Shown here: positions 1 through 11,081 of the stretch, one piece after another | How the letters are laid out: every line of letters begins with the position of its first letter | How positions within the stretch are numbered: the stretch's first letter is position 1 | From: Clusia tigrina | Lineage: Eukaryota; Arthropoda; Insecta; Diptera; Clusiidae | Direction of reading: 5' to 3' | DNA: 64,000 bases | Assembly: GCA_920105625.2 (NCBI GenBank) | Contig: OV050030.1 | Coordinates: 344,951,131 to 345,015,130 of the forward strand | Position numbers and translations under genes: made by a program | The notes under the pieces: model-generated | Seen by the model: only the letters and a program-made list of their open reading frames with translations | The model's database searches: none | What the model was told of the DNA's origin: nothing

Positions 1-1219
1 GTCTAAATTCACCTGACTCCAATGCAGAAGATTTCTTAGCTACTGGAATAACTATACAAACTTTCCAAGCACTAGGAAAGCACGAATTCGTAAAGCAATG
101 ATTAATAATGTGGGTTAAAGGAGTAAGAATAAATGGTAATAAAATTTTAAGAAACTTAACCGGTAAGCTATCCTAACCAATTGCATTTGACTTAACCCTC
201 ATCAGACATCGTCCCACATTAGCCTCACAGAGACAGCAGAACTGAAATGTAGAATTGGCGGAATTAAACATTCCAAGAGCAGGCGGAGAAACCGAGCCAC
301 ATGATCCCGGGGAAGCAAAGGCATCACACATAATACTAGGATCCAACTTGCGGACTGTACTATCACTACTACGTACTCCAAGGTTCCTCAAATTCCTCCA
401 AAGTAGCTTAGTAAGAAGGGAACTTTTCAACTTGGAATTGTAAAAATTTCTTTTAGATTGACGAACAATAAATACAGTTGAGCTGAAGGTCCTGGCAGCT
501 AGTTCTCCCCTTAAAATGTAAAATAATAATTAGTTATTGTTTTTCAAGTAATAATAAGTTTATGGTACAAAAAATTAAATCATGATCGGAAATAAAAGAG
601 ATTTGATCAACAAAAAAAAATCAACGAGACATCAGATACCAGAAAGAAATCAAGCAAACTAGGGTTGACATTATTTCCATAACGCAGGTACACCCGATTT
701 ACTACAGATAATCCAGCATTCGGTATGAGCTCATATAATTTTTTCTAGCACTAATATCACACAGCACATTCCCATTGAAATCGCCACAAATCACAAAGCG
801 ATCATAATCAGCCAAATTATTGGACAGCTCAGAAAAAAAGTTTCAAGTTGACATGTTCTATTAGGGTTATACACACAAGATAGAAAAATTTCTATACCTC
901 CATCATAAATTTTAACATTCAAAAACTCAATGTCACACCCATTAGACAAGCTTATCAACTCAACATATAGGTAACTTTTGCAGTATATTGCTACACCACC
1001 CCCTCTCTTATTCAGCCTATCACTCCTTATTAACTTGTAGTCTTTAATGTAATAATGGGCATCCAAAACATCATCCTGAACCATGTTTCCGATACACATA
1101 TAACATCCAACAAGGAGCCCCCAAAAATATATCTCAAGTAATCTAATTTCCCTGAATTCAGACTCCTTGCATTAAGATGCACAATATTGAGACCACAACG
1201 CTGCCTGCACAATATATAA
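1..1219 (-). pseudogene. LINE ORF2 relic: endonuclease and RT start
   Basis: Fragments of a minus-strand ORF2. The segment 1212-791 is apurinic-type endonuclease: it opens with LNIVHLNARSL, then ICVSETWF, then RGGGVAIYC and EIFLSCVYNPNR. The segment 430-173 is the linker before RT and matches the second copy of this LINE, including the conserved KSNA(I/V)G stretch at its end. Frame changes near 1030-1100 and 440-790 and several stops break it. It would have nicked DNA and copied the element's RNA at the target site. Most of the RT domain lies beyond the left edge or is missing. Confidence 0.75.
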
Positions 1220-1394
1220 ATGACAACTTAATGATTTTTCATAAACACCATCCGCACTGTTACCGACACCACCCACAACAAGTGGAAGCCAGGTTTAGGA
1301 CTGCAAATACAAGCATTAAATAGTAAACCCTAGCCATATGGTTTATAAAAAAAATTATAAAAATTAACCAATAACCATATAACTTTACAAAATA

Positions 1395-1420
1395 CAGGGT
1401 GGCTGATGAATATTGCTACA
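1395..1420 (+). repeat. Mariner left terminal inverted repeat
   Basis: Begins CAGGGTGGCTGATGAA immediately after TA at 1393-1394. Pairs with the right end at 2674-2699: 22 of 26 positions agree, the mismatches clustering at positions 17-20. Confidence 0.9.
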
Positions 1421-1510
1421 TTAAGAAACTCAAATAACTTTTTTTTCAGTGTATGGAATTCATTTTTCTTTTATTAATGTTAAAGCTCATTCAATTTTAT
1501 TAAATATAGC

Positions 1511-2611
1511 TTAATTAGTTTTAAAAATAATGGAATTTAAATGCCCCCCCTGCTCATTGATGCATGTGCGGCATCTTATCAAAAAGTTATTCATTACTGC
1601 TTGGAGAGTTAAGACAGGAATAGCCGCAATTGTTTCTCGAATGGATTGCTTTAGTTCGTTCAAATTTGTTGGTTTTGCTCTGTAGACTTCCTGTTTGCAA
1701 TAATCCCACAAGAAGAAGTCAGGTGCAGTAAGGTCCGGCGACCTGGGGGGCCAACGGAATGTGGAGTTTCTGGATATCAGCTTATTGGGAAATTTTCGTC
1801 GCAATTCTGTCATAACAGGCCGGGCTATGTGAGGAGTTGCCCCATCTTGCTGAAACCACACTGAGTTGAAAGCAATTCTCATTCGGCGTAATTCTGGAAA
1901 GAAAAAGTCTCTCAACATGGCCAAGTAACGGTCTCCAGTAACCGTAACGGTGTGACCGTGTTCTTCGAAGAAGTAGGGCCCGACAATGCAGCGTGATGAA
2001 ACTGCACACCACACTGTAACACGAAGTGGATGTAATTCCGTCTCATGGAGTATTTGTGGGTTGGATGCACTCCATATTCGACAATTTTGTTTATTTATGT
2101 TGCCGTTTAAATCGAAATGGGCCTCGTCAGACATAAAAATACAGTTGATCATGTTTCCGTCCTCTTCCACCATTTGAAGCATCTTCTGGCAAAATTCCAA
2201 GCGAATCGGGAAGTCTGCTGCGTTCAATTTGTTGGCCATTTTAATTTTATATGGGAATAAGTCCAAACCTTTATGCATAATTGACTGCAATGACTGTCTG
2301 CTTATACCCATTTGAGCAGATAAGCTTCTTGTCGAAACTCTTGGATTATTTTGTATGGCAGCAGCTACTGCAGTGATTGTTTCCTCCGTCCGAACTGAAG
2401 GGTTTCGATGGTAAGGTCTTCTGTTGACTGTCCCATGCTCGGCAAAATTGTTCACAAGTCTCAATATGGTCCATCTGCTCGGTGGATTGCCGCCAAACGT
2501 GCGCCTATACTCCCTTTGAACCGCAACTACGGACTCCAGTGCGTGATAGCGGCGGACAATCCAAATTCTTGTTTCAGTGTCCCAGTTATCCATTTTTGAT
2601 AAATCTAACAA
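1511..2611 (-). CDS. Mariner transposase, DD41D, intact
   Basis: 366 codons without a stop. Cuts and joins transposon ends in the nucleus. N-terminal DNA-binding half: a first helix-turn-helix at about residues 13-65 and a second at 88-125 (RVSTRSLSAQMGISRQSL). Catalytic triad: D162 (FMSDEAHF), D256 (WFQQDGATPH), D298 (SPDLTAPDFF). That leaves 41 residues between the second and third Asp, so DD41D rather than the classical DD34D. The ATG at 2611 gives MLDLSK before a second Met (residue 7, MDNWD, at 2593). The second Met is the likelier natural start by comparison with mariner N-termini, but the sequence cannot decide. All catalytic residues are present. Confidence 0.93.
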   Translation of the reverse strand: MLDLSKMDNWDTETRIWIVRRYHALESVVAVQREYRRTFGGNPPSRWTILRLVNNFAEHGTVNRRPYHRNPSVRTEETITAVAAAIQNNPRVSTRSLSAQMGISRQSLQSIMHKGLDLFPYKIKMANKLNAADFPIRLEFCQKMLQMVEEDGNMINCIFMSDEAHFDLNGNINKQNCRIWSASNPQILHETELHPLRVTVWCAVSSRCIVGPYFFEEHGHTVTVTGDRYLAMLRDFFFPELRRMRIAFNSVWFQQDGATPHIARPVMTELRRKFPNKLISRNSTFRWPPRSPDLTAPDFFLWDYCKQEVYRAKPTNLNELKQSIRETIAAIPVLTLQAVMNNFLIRCRTCINEQGGHLNSIIFKTN

Positions 2612-2673
2612 TCAATCTGCAAAATAAAAAAAAAAAGATTCATTAAATAGAAAAAAAGTTATTACATTTTTTT

Positions 2674-2699
2674 TGTAGCGGCTTTCATCAGCCACCCTG
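2674..2699 (-). repeat. Mariner right terminal inverted repeat
   Basis: Reverse complement of the left end, followed by TA at 2700-2701. This is the end nearer the transposase start codon. Confidence 0.9.
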
Positions 2700-2859
2700 T
2701 ACATAATACACATAAAAATAAAAGAAAGAAGAGATAAGAATGAATGAGAGAGAGCATACAAAAAGAATAAAAGAAAAAACAATTGTTAGATAAACTAAGA
2801 TGTAAGAAATTGATTAGTTGCTCCTGATGCGCCAACAAGTGAATCAACTGTCTCAATGC

Positions 2860-3679
2860 TCGAGACTAGTTTCGCAACCGAATTTCGATACACTCGAACA
2901 TAGACCATACCTCGCACGGAGAACGCAGAAGCAAATAACCGTTGCTGCTGAAGCTTCGATGCATACTGCATCTCCACTCGATTTCTTTTGGTTAAGCTCT
3001 CATGAACAAAGATCGGAGTTTATCCACTTAAACCAATGCCAGAGAGCCAGATGGATCTCTTCTTTTCCTTACAGAATCCAGCAATAGCCCGAAAGAGATG
3101 AATCCTTTGTTGAGCTGTTTGCAGTTTAACCAAAATCGGCACAGCCCCGTGCTGGGTCTGGCCATGGTTCGAGCGCAGACGGAATATTTCCCGAACCCTC
3201 GGCGACTCACAACTAACTGATTAACATATTTTACCAAATACATCACTAAGTCTAACATTTTATGATTCAGGTACACCATTTAAAATTAGATCATTTGAGA
3301 TAGCATCACTTTCAAATTTTTCCATTTGGGATTGGAGAGAGTGCACAGTTGACTTCAAAGTCTCAGTTTCCTTGGCAGATCGCTCAATTGCAGCCACTTT
3401 CAGGTCAATCTCTCTGAACCCACTCTACAAGTTTGACAACTCACCAGCCATTTCACTCATCTTCTGCATCACTCGATCGTCTAACTGTTTCACAGCTCCG
3501 TTAGGCTTAGCAACAATGCTCTCTTCAAGCTTAACAAGTCGCTCATCATAAGCTGCCAGCAAACCAGAGTCTGAGAGCCTCTCTGCACTTGCTTTTATTG
3601 CATTTGGCGTTGAGTGCAAATTAGCCGCTAAATTTTGCTTCTCTTTCCTTTGTGCTGCCTGTCTAGTTGCCAAAGACAT
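2860..3679 (-). pseudogene. LINE ORF1 relic: coiled coil plus nucleic-acid-binding domain
   Basis: Minus-strand ORF1 starting at ATG 3679 (MSLATRQAAQ). About 85 codons are open to a TAG near 3420. The same frame then continues through a heptad-rich stretch (TLKSTVHSLQSQMEKF) into NDLILNGVP, the usual entry to the RRM-like/FP domain of such ORF1 proteins. Further stops follow near 3265. The segment 3279-3028 carries the LCRFWLNCKQLNKGFI region, which resembles the R-P-V-L-V-K-L part of that domain. ORF1 proteins of this type coat the LINE RNA. The start of ORF1 in the second copy (50852) is similar in its VMQ(K/R)MSE(M/L)(A/S)GEL segment. Confidence 0.6.
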
Positions 3680-4471
3680 TTTTAAAAATCAGTTTTCTTC
3701 AATTATTTCAGACTATTCACGTAAAAAGAGCACAATTTCAACAAACACCGACACTCAATTACAGATTCAAAGTTGTTTGGCAAATTAACAAACCAAATAT
3801 ATCTTGTATCGGATCAAAAGCCGCGTTCAACTTGTGAGCACACAAAATTCACGTCTACTCACTATGACTACTCTCAATCTTATATATTTCTATACATATA
3901 AACATGGTGAACCACCTACATGTGATCAGTAGAAAGTCATTAAAACACTCATATAAGTTGTCAAATCGATATTTATTATGGATAACTAGGCCACCCGAAA
4001 GTTTTGTCTTCTTCCTCAAATTTTATTTGAGACAAGTTTTTTTTAGCTACGGTCGTGTAACCAAACGGACGTGTAATCACAGGAGCTCCGCCCTTGTGAC
4101 ATTTATCGTTGTTTAAAACCAAGTAACTAAATTTACAAATCCCGCGAAAGAGACGCTTAAACGAAAGTGCAAGTTTTCAAGAAAGTGTCTAGTTCTGTTT
4201 AGATAAACTAAATACTTATAATAACTAATTTGAAATTTATTAAAAGTGATAAATAAACAATCAAACAAACAAAGGAACTGGTATATACATATATGAGTTA
4301 AAAGTTGAAAGATACAACAAATAAAATAATCCCGGTTGTGTGTGGTGTTGCCACAGTGGACTCTGGCCATAATAAGTGATTAGAGTTACCACACCAGATT
4401 AAAATATAGCAAAAATAATAATAAATAAAATTTTTAAAAACCTAATAAACAAAGTATAGTCGGTAATCGCC

Positions 4472-5903
4472 ATGAGTGTGCAGCGCTCTCCCCCTTGGGA
4501 GAGAACGAGATCTATGAGCGAGTCACTCCACTCTTCGTGGAGTGCACATGGCAAACCTCCAATAATGTCCTGCTCCAATATAGCAGTGGATTGTGCGACA
4601 ACTAAAACAAATTCGTCAGCAATAACAACATCTGCCTTCTCTACGTACGGTACAACAACTACATTCTCGACTACAACTGCGACATCAACATGTTCCTCTG
4701 CCTGTGTGCAAATTCCACCAAATGGCGTGCAGGTCAGTCAACTGCAATCGCTACCAAAGAGAGCACGAACCTCATCCACGACAGATAAAGCGAAAAGAAC
4801 GCCCAACACTAACATAAACCAAAAAATAGCAAAAAACCTAAACCAAAGTAAATTATCAAACAACTGGTTTTCTTCAGAAAGAAAAAACAGATTTGCTGCT
4901 TTGACCGTTGATGATGATGAACTTGCTGAACCCTCGCACAGTGGACAAGTTGATCAAAATGAGTCCAAAAAAGAAAAAACAACTAGTCCGAAAAATAAAA
5001 GTTTTAACAAACCAACCCCTATATACGTACAAGGCGTAGAATGCATAAAGACGTTAAAAAATGTTACTTTATATTTAAAATATTAACAAACAAAGAAGTA
5101 CGAGTTCAATCGAATGACTCGGAAACATACACAAAAATATTCCAAATGCTAAAGCAAAAAGGTACGAAGCTTTACACATTTAAACCCAAAAATGAAAGGG
5201 GTTTCAAAGTCATTCTTCGCAATATGCACCCCTCCGCAGACCAATAAGAAATTAAAAATGAGCTTGGTGAAAACGGTCACAAAGTTTTAAACATAACTAA
5301 CATAACTCAACAAAAAAGCCGCTATCACTGTTTAGCATAGAACTAGAAACAAATGCTAACAATAAAGATATTTATAGCATTACCAAATTAATGCATTGCA
5401 TAATAGTTTTTGAGGCACCTCATCATAAAAGAGAAGTCGCGCAATGCACTAAATGCCAAAAATACGGACATACAAAAAACTACTGTACAAGGGATCCAGT
5501 ATGTGTGAAATGCGCTGGAAAGCATCTAACAAGTGAATATTAAAAAAAAAAAACCAACGCAGCTGAAATTAAATGTGCCCTATGTGGCGGAAATCATACT
5601 GCAAACTACAAAGACTGTGAAATATACAAAGCCATAAAAATTCAAAGGTGTCCATCTTTATGCAGAAAGGATCCATTATTACTACAGACCAAACATATGG
5701 ATGGATCAGTAATTAAACCAGGCGTAAGCTATGCCGAAATTGCAGGGTCGTCAAATCCAAATAAAACTGAAGAAAATACAAAAAATTCAAACGATAGTGA
5801 TATTAATGAACTTAAAGACATGGTGGAATCCCTAATCACTCAAATGACTAATAGGATGAATATCATTACAATGTTACTAACAAACTTAAATGCACGAAAG
5901 TAA
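4472..5903 (+). pseudogene. Jockey ORF1 (gag-like), zinc-knuckle protein, broken
   Basis: Starts at ATG 4472 with a Ser/Thr-rich N-terminus. A frame change near 5080 leads into a gag-homology stretch (5041-5247). Three zinc knuckles follow: CTKCQKYGHTKNYC (about 5448-5490), CVKCAGKHLTSEY and CALCGGNHTANYKDC (about 5575-5620). The last segment, 5697-5903, is open. Stops lie near 5248, 5338, 5542 and between. The protein would have bound the element's RNA. The order of three knuckles ending in CxxCGxxHTANY is characteristic of the Jockey clade. Confidence 0.75.
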
Positions 5904-8454
5904 TAGTTTAATAATTGTAGCCTGAAATGCAAATGGCCTAACAAAACATTATCTTGAGTTGAAGCAATTTTTTTCTGACAAGAAAATTGATATAGCACTA
6001 TTTTCAGAAACACATTTTTCGAACAAAAGCTATTTAGTATTTCCTGGATATAAAATTTATGTGACAAATCATCCTGATGGTAAAGCTCGTGGTGGGACAG
6101 CTATCATAATAAATTTACTATTAAAACATACTGAACGGCAACCATATGCAACACCTCATATTCAATCCACTACTGTGCAAATTCAGGATACAAGTGGGAC
6201 AATACTCATCTCTTCAGTTTACTGTCCCCCCAGACACCTAATAGCGACGGATCAATATGATGACTACATAAAGACACTTGGCGTAAGATTCTTTGCAGCT
6301 TGAGATCTGAATGCAAAACACACTGTCTGGGGATCTAGGCTAACCAATCAAAAAGGACGAAATCTGATTAATGCTATAAATAAAAATAACTGCAAATTTT
6401 TAAGCTCAGGTGAACCCACAAACTGGCCAACAGATAAAAAGAAGATACCACATCTAATCGACTTCAGCATAACAAAAAACATAAAGTGTAACCAATTAAA
6501 AATTAAAGCTTGTTTTGAACTTTCTTCAGACCACTCTTCGATAATACTTGACTACACAACTGACATCAAACCGATAGAACCAATAGCTAAGATTTTTAAC
6601 CACAAAACAAACTGGGATGAGTATAGACAGCATATTGAAAATCAACTGAATATGTCTATCACACTGAAAACACAATTAGACATTGAACGTGCCATTATTC
6701 ACTTCAGCGATGTGTTCCTAGACGCACGAATCAAATCAAGCCAACAGCATAAATTTAGAAGAAATAAACCTACAACGGATATTTTCATAAGAAAGCAAAT
6801 TATTGAGAAGAGAAAGCTGAGAAAGAGGAGGCAGCTAACTAGATCGCGTGAGGATAAACACAATTTAAATATAGCCTGCAAAAAACTAAGAAAATATTAA
6901 CTAAAAGACGAAATATAGAAGTTGAAAATTACCTAAAAAACTTGACGCCTACCCAGGATACTAACTACTCATTATGGAAATGCACAAAGAAATTAAAAAC
7001 TCAGATAAGGTATCAGCCACCACTACGGAAAGATGACAACTCATGGGCTACTACCAATGAAGAAAAAGCAACTACATTGGCTAAATACTTTGAAAAAGTC
7101 CTATCAAATGACGAAGATAAATATATTGAAACATGCAATGACTTAAATATAGACATTACAACCAAAATAAAGAAAACAAATACAAAAGAAATAATTAATT
7201 GCATTAAAAAACGAATAAACCACAAAAAAGCACCAGGATACGATATGTTGCTAGGAAAAGCTCTCGCTGAGCTACCTACTATAGGTTATAACTACATAAG
7301 GAATGTTATCAAATCAATGTTCCGACTACAATTTTTTCCGAAAGTATGGAAAGTTGCTGAAATTATTGCACTACCGAAGCAGGGAAAAAATGCTACAACT
7401 GCTTCGTCGTATAGACAAATTATCCTATCTCTAAAGTTCGTGAAATCTATTACATGATAGATTTAGCCAGATCGTTGACAATAAAAACATTATACCAAAT
7501 CATCCATTCGGCTTCAGAAAACGACATTCAACAATTCAACAGATATACCGTATAACAAACAAAATTGAAACAGACATAGAATATAAGCGGTACTGCGTTG
7601 CTGTATTCTTAGATGTTGCAAAAGCATTTGACAAAGAATGGCATAAAGGACTGCTGCATAAACTGAAGACGATGGTGCCACTTGATTACTGTTTGCTTGT
7701 TAAAAGTTTACGTCAAATATAATGAAGAGTGTTCGTCTATTCATCTTACAACAGCTGGAGTTTCTCAAGGGAGTGTTTTAGGACCACTGCTATATGTCAT
7801 ATTTACCTCAGATATACCACTTCCAAAAGAACTGAATAACACAATTGCTACATTTAATGACGACACAATCCTCTTAGCATCTGACAAAAATCTAAATACT
7901 GCGACTGCCAATCTGCAGATATACACAGAGAATGTTAAGGAATGGTTTGATAAGTGGTGCTTGAAAATCAATGAGGATAATACTGTACAAATAATTTTTA
8001 CAACTAAAACAAAATTTAACCCAATACCTATTAAAATATCCAATAAAGATATAAAAATAGGGTCTACTACTAAATACCTTGTATACACATGGTCTCAAAG
8101 CTAAATTGGCACTACCACATCAAACAAACACGGAACAAATAAAAGAAAAATTTAGGCAACTATATTGGTCATAATAACTATATTGGAACTAAAGCGGTCA
8201 CACAAAGAAAAAATTCAAAGACAGCAACCTAGAATATTAGGAGTTATCATAAAGTCTGGTTGGTACACAACAAATGAAGACATACACCGCAAACTAAATA
8301 TGACAAGAATAGACGAAGAAATAAAAAAGATATCCACAAAAAACTACGATACACTGCATGGGCATAATAATGAAGAAATAAACAAGTTGCTACATCTAGA
8401 AGAAACCACCATGCGCCGTTTAAAGAGAACTCGACCAAACGACCTAATGAACTA
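5890..8454 (+). pseudogene. Jockey ORF2: endonuclease plus reverse transcriptase, broken
   Basis: ATG 5890, in-frame TGA at codon 12. Endonuclease region 5930-6560: NGLTKHYLELKQFF, IALFSETHF, GGTAIIIN, then SSDHSSIILD. RT region 6990-8100: KKAPGYDMLLGKAL, PKVWKVAEIIALPKQGK, LDVAKAFD, VSQGSVLGPLLYVIFTSDIP. The active-site motif has decayed to FNDD (normally YADD). C-terminal tail 8165-8454 includes HxK-type Arg/Lys-rich ends. More than six stops or frameshifts are visible. Function when intact: target-primed reverse transcription. Confidence 0.8.
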
Positions 8455-8771
8455 GGACACATAATGAATAATGAACACATATTAGTCATAAAAATGTATA
8501 TGTAAATAATTATCATAAACATAATTTTGATCATAAATTGTTATAATATAATTATAGTGAACTATTATAATTAATGTAAATAATTTTTGTTGGATTACTT
8601 CTTGGCACTGGCCAAAATGTGTTTTTAATATTAATTTCCAAACAAATTGTCAAATCATGTACTAGGTGTCATTATAATGGTGACAGATATATGAAATAAA
8701 GGGAAATAAAAAAAAAAAATTTAAATTGAGAAACACATGGCTCACATATAGATGGTCCACCCCATATATAT

Positions 8772-9353
8772 TGAAACGTGATTGCATATCAGTGAACCGG
8801 GATTGCATACTTTTAGGATCCCATCTGGAGTTTGAGAATGGGTGCACCACCCTGTGTGTTATTTAGTCAAGACACAATCTATTCGAATAAAAGCTTCTTT
8901 CGTTGTAGAGATTGTAAATAAATATCTCGAAAGTAAGAACTTCCTGTATAAAGTCCTAGAAACATCGAGAAAATTCTACACTATTGTAGAATTTTCTACC
9001 GCAACCATTCGAAACTATAAAAGCACAAACTGTGCAAAGTAAAAGTGATTCGAACAGAGATCGTGGCAGTGTGTACATCGAGCATTATAGTCGAAGCAGC
9101 AGTATTTGTAATTGTGCAAAGTGATGAAATTTATTGTGAAATAAAGTACAAATTGTAAAGAAGTAAACTTTAAGCCTAATATTAAATGTGTAAATAACAA
9201 TAGTTAAATAAAGTTAGTTATTTTAATTTAACCAGCGATTGTTTGATTACTACACGATCCAGTGGTACGAATCCGAGTACAGAGAGTTAGAGTAAATTGT
9301 CAGGAGGGCAATTTCGTAACAGAGTAAATTGGCAAGAGGGCAATTTCGTAATA
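8772..9353 (+). repeat. 5' LTR of the deleted gypsy-type element
   Basis: Starts TGAAACGTGATTGC. Near the end are two copies of an AGAGGGCAATTTCGTAA-like segment. It is followed two bases later by the primer site. Upstream ATAT is the target duplication. Confidence 0.9.
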
Positions 9354-9355
9354 AT

Positions 9356-9373
9356 TGGTGTCAGAAGTGGGAT
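9356..9373 (+). other. Primer binding site, tRNA-Leu type
   Basis: TGGTGTCAGAAGTGGGAT lies two bases after the 5' LTR and would pair with the 3' end of tRNA-Leu, as used by mdg3-like elements. The tRNA match is from memory. Confidence 0.7.
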
Positions 9374-9392
9374 CGTGTATATGTAATAAACA

Positions 9393-10511
9393 ATGGTTAA
9401 GTTTGAAAAACTGAGTTTGGAGCAGCTCAAGAAGGAGCTTGAGCGCTTAAATTTGCAAACACAAGGGCTTAAAGCGGAGCTGCATGTGCGATTAAGAAGC
9501 GTTTTAGAGGAGCAGGTTATAGATGTCGATGAGCATGAATTCCACTGTGAAGACCCAACGACATCTCGACACGAAGAAGCACCGCAAGGAGCTAATACTG
9601 GTAACTTTGACATGAGCGTACTCATTGGGGTAATAAAATCCTTCAAACAGGAGATGCTGCAGCAGTTACAACAACAAGCACAAGCAACCGAAGAGAGAAT
9701 GCAGCAGCGAGATGAGAAGATGCAGAAGTTCTTCCAGCAATTCGATGAGGATATACACCAGCGATTAAAACCATATGCTCCAGCAGTCAAAGACGATGTA
9801 AAGGAACAGTTACAGCAGAGTGAAACGCGATTTACTCAACTAGCGGAACAGAACTAACAGCAGAAGATTGAAATGTCCGAGATGGGGGACAAGGAGGTTT
9901 GTGAGGTTGGGACACGACAGGAGTCGTTAGAAGGATTTATGGAACAAAAATCCAATGCGAATGAGGAAAAGAAGAACGAAATTGAAGCTACCGCTAGCAC
10001 AAATAGTTGGAGTAATCGCGAAGTACTGGCACAGTTGGCTATGTCAATGAAAGGTGCTGATGTCCTGCCGACCATCGCAGAGGGTGAGAGAGACTGTTAT
10101 GAAAACGTGATGAATTCCATTCAGCGGAGGAGTGGTGAGTCTCTACAACAGGATGTGGTGGAGGTGGAGCGGTTCGCCCATCTTGCCTGTCCAGGCGAGA
10201 TTGCTGAGAGAAGTATGACGGATACTTTCGTATGTGGTATTCCCGATGCAGAAATGGTCTGTTCAGCGAAGACAAATCCAAAAGCTACATGTATGGAAAC
10301 AGTGGCTGGGGCTTTGACGTTTGAGATAGCGGCCGTGGTGTGCCAGCCAGTATGCAGAGCCCGTCAGGTTCAAGTTGAAAGAGGACAGGGTTTCACGTGC
10401 AAGTGCCTTGCCTGCGGTGAGGTTGGATACGCGGCTCATGGTTGTCGGACGAAACGCAAACGTTCTCCATCACACTCGCATGTGGGACCGCAAAGGCAGG
10501 GAATTGAATGA
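9393..10511 (+). pseudogene. Gag with one in-frame stop
   Basis: One reading frame of 372 codons from ATG 9393, broken only by TAA at 9855-9857 (codon 155). N-terminal residues 5-38 (LSLEQLKKELERLNLQTQGL) resemble a SAP-type helix-hairpin. A Gln/Glu-rich coiled coil follows (about residues 85-125). The second half contains WSNREVLAQLAMSMKGAD and a C-terminal knuckle CLACGEVGYAAHGC, where Tyr replaces the expected zinc-binding His. Gag would have formed the capsid and bound RNA. The single stop and damaged knuckle suggest recent loss of function. Confidence 0.75.
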
Positions 10512-10699
10512 TGTTGTTAAGCTGTCGACAAACTAAATGGAGTCAGTCTCGAGGGGCATGATCTGACTCCCACAACATGCAGCCGCAGAATCCTCGTTTC
10601 TCAGATCCCACGGAAAGTCAGCGGCCCAATTGCTGACAGTGTGATAAGCGAGGAGAAGTAGTAGATAACCAGAAGAAGAATGGACTAAAAAGTCATCTA

Positions 10700-11069
10700 C
10701 AGTACTTCGATGCAGCAGTTGTATTCCTGAAAAACGAGAACAGCTGAATGAAATTCATGGAACCATCAGAAAGCGCACACAACTGATGAGTGATAAAATG
10801 AAAGCCAGATATGATCTACGAACACATTCCAAGGGATTTCAGGAAGGGCAGCTAGTTATGCTTCATAATCCGCAAAGGAAAAAGGGATTATCGCCAAAAC
10901 TGTAAACACACTGGGAAGGACCTTATAACGTGATAAAGCGGATCAAAGTTGTTAGATACCACATCCAGAGGACGAGAAATGTCAGGAGCAAAATGAAAGT
11001 CGTTAATTTGGAGAGGCTATCTCCTTATAATGGTTGCAGTACTATCCTTGTTCGGGACGAACAAGATTA
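10700..11069 (+). pseudogene. Integrase C-terminal remnant
   Basis: The frame REQLNEIHGTIRKRTQL ... KMKARYDLRTHSKGFQ ... GQLVMLHNP is the C-terminal segment of a gypsy integrase (the helix before the Arg/Thr-rich barrel). A TAA lies after GLSPKL (about 10902), and the same frame then continues with HWEGPYNVIKRI. The join to gag at about 10512-10700 marks the deletion of the rest of pol. The purine tract and 3' LTR follow. Confidence 0.7.
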
Positions 11070-11081
11070 GGCGCAGGAGCG

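Larger units (their letters stand above)
1395..2699 (-). mobile_element. Complete mariner-type DNA transposon, DD41D group
   Basis: A 1305-bp element bounded by TA target duplications (1393-1394 and 2700-2701). Inverted terminal repeats of about 26 bp begin CAGGGTGGCTGATGAA on both ends, with 16 perfect bases and then four mismatches in the next ten. One uninterrupted transposase ORF occupies the minus strand. The terminal repeats, TA duplication and ORF length are all as expected for a full-length Tc1/mariner element. It sits between ORF1 and ORF2 of the surrounding LINE, so it inserted after that LINE. The DD41D spacing and overall look recall the rosa-type mariners of tephritid flies (from memory, not searched). 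Confidence 0.95.
1..3890 (-). mobile_element. LINE (non-LTR retrotransposon), Jockey/CR1-type, copy 1, split by a mariner
   Basis: Minus-strand LINE running off the left edge. Reading right to left it has a 5' end near 3880, ORF1 (about 3679-2860), and ORF2 endonuclease and start of reverse transcriptase (1219-1). A mariner at 1395-2699 separates the two ORFs. The same family recurs at 48446-51040: 1-250 aligns by eye with about 49340-49590, and both copies begin near a shared CACGTCTA motif (about 3850 and 51011). Both ORFs carry stops and frameshifts. Clade is uncertain: the RT and coiled-coil ORF1 fit the Jockey/CR1 group. Confidence 0.8.
4100..8720 (+). mobile_element. Jockey-clade LINE, decayed
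   Basis: Plus-strand element with 5' leader, ORF1 (4472-5903), ORF2 (5890-8454), an AT-rich 3' tail region and a terminal run of A at 8709-8720 after GAAATAAAGGGAAATAAA. ORF2's ATG at 5890 overlaps the end of ORF1, as in Jockey elements. The 5' boundary is a guess within about 3900-4440; no target duplication was identified. Stops and frameshifts in both ORFs make it inactive. Confidence 0.8.

Noticed and set aside
1986..2599. Plus-strand open frames inside the mariner
   Set aside because: They are antisense shadows of the 366-codon transposase.
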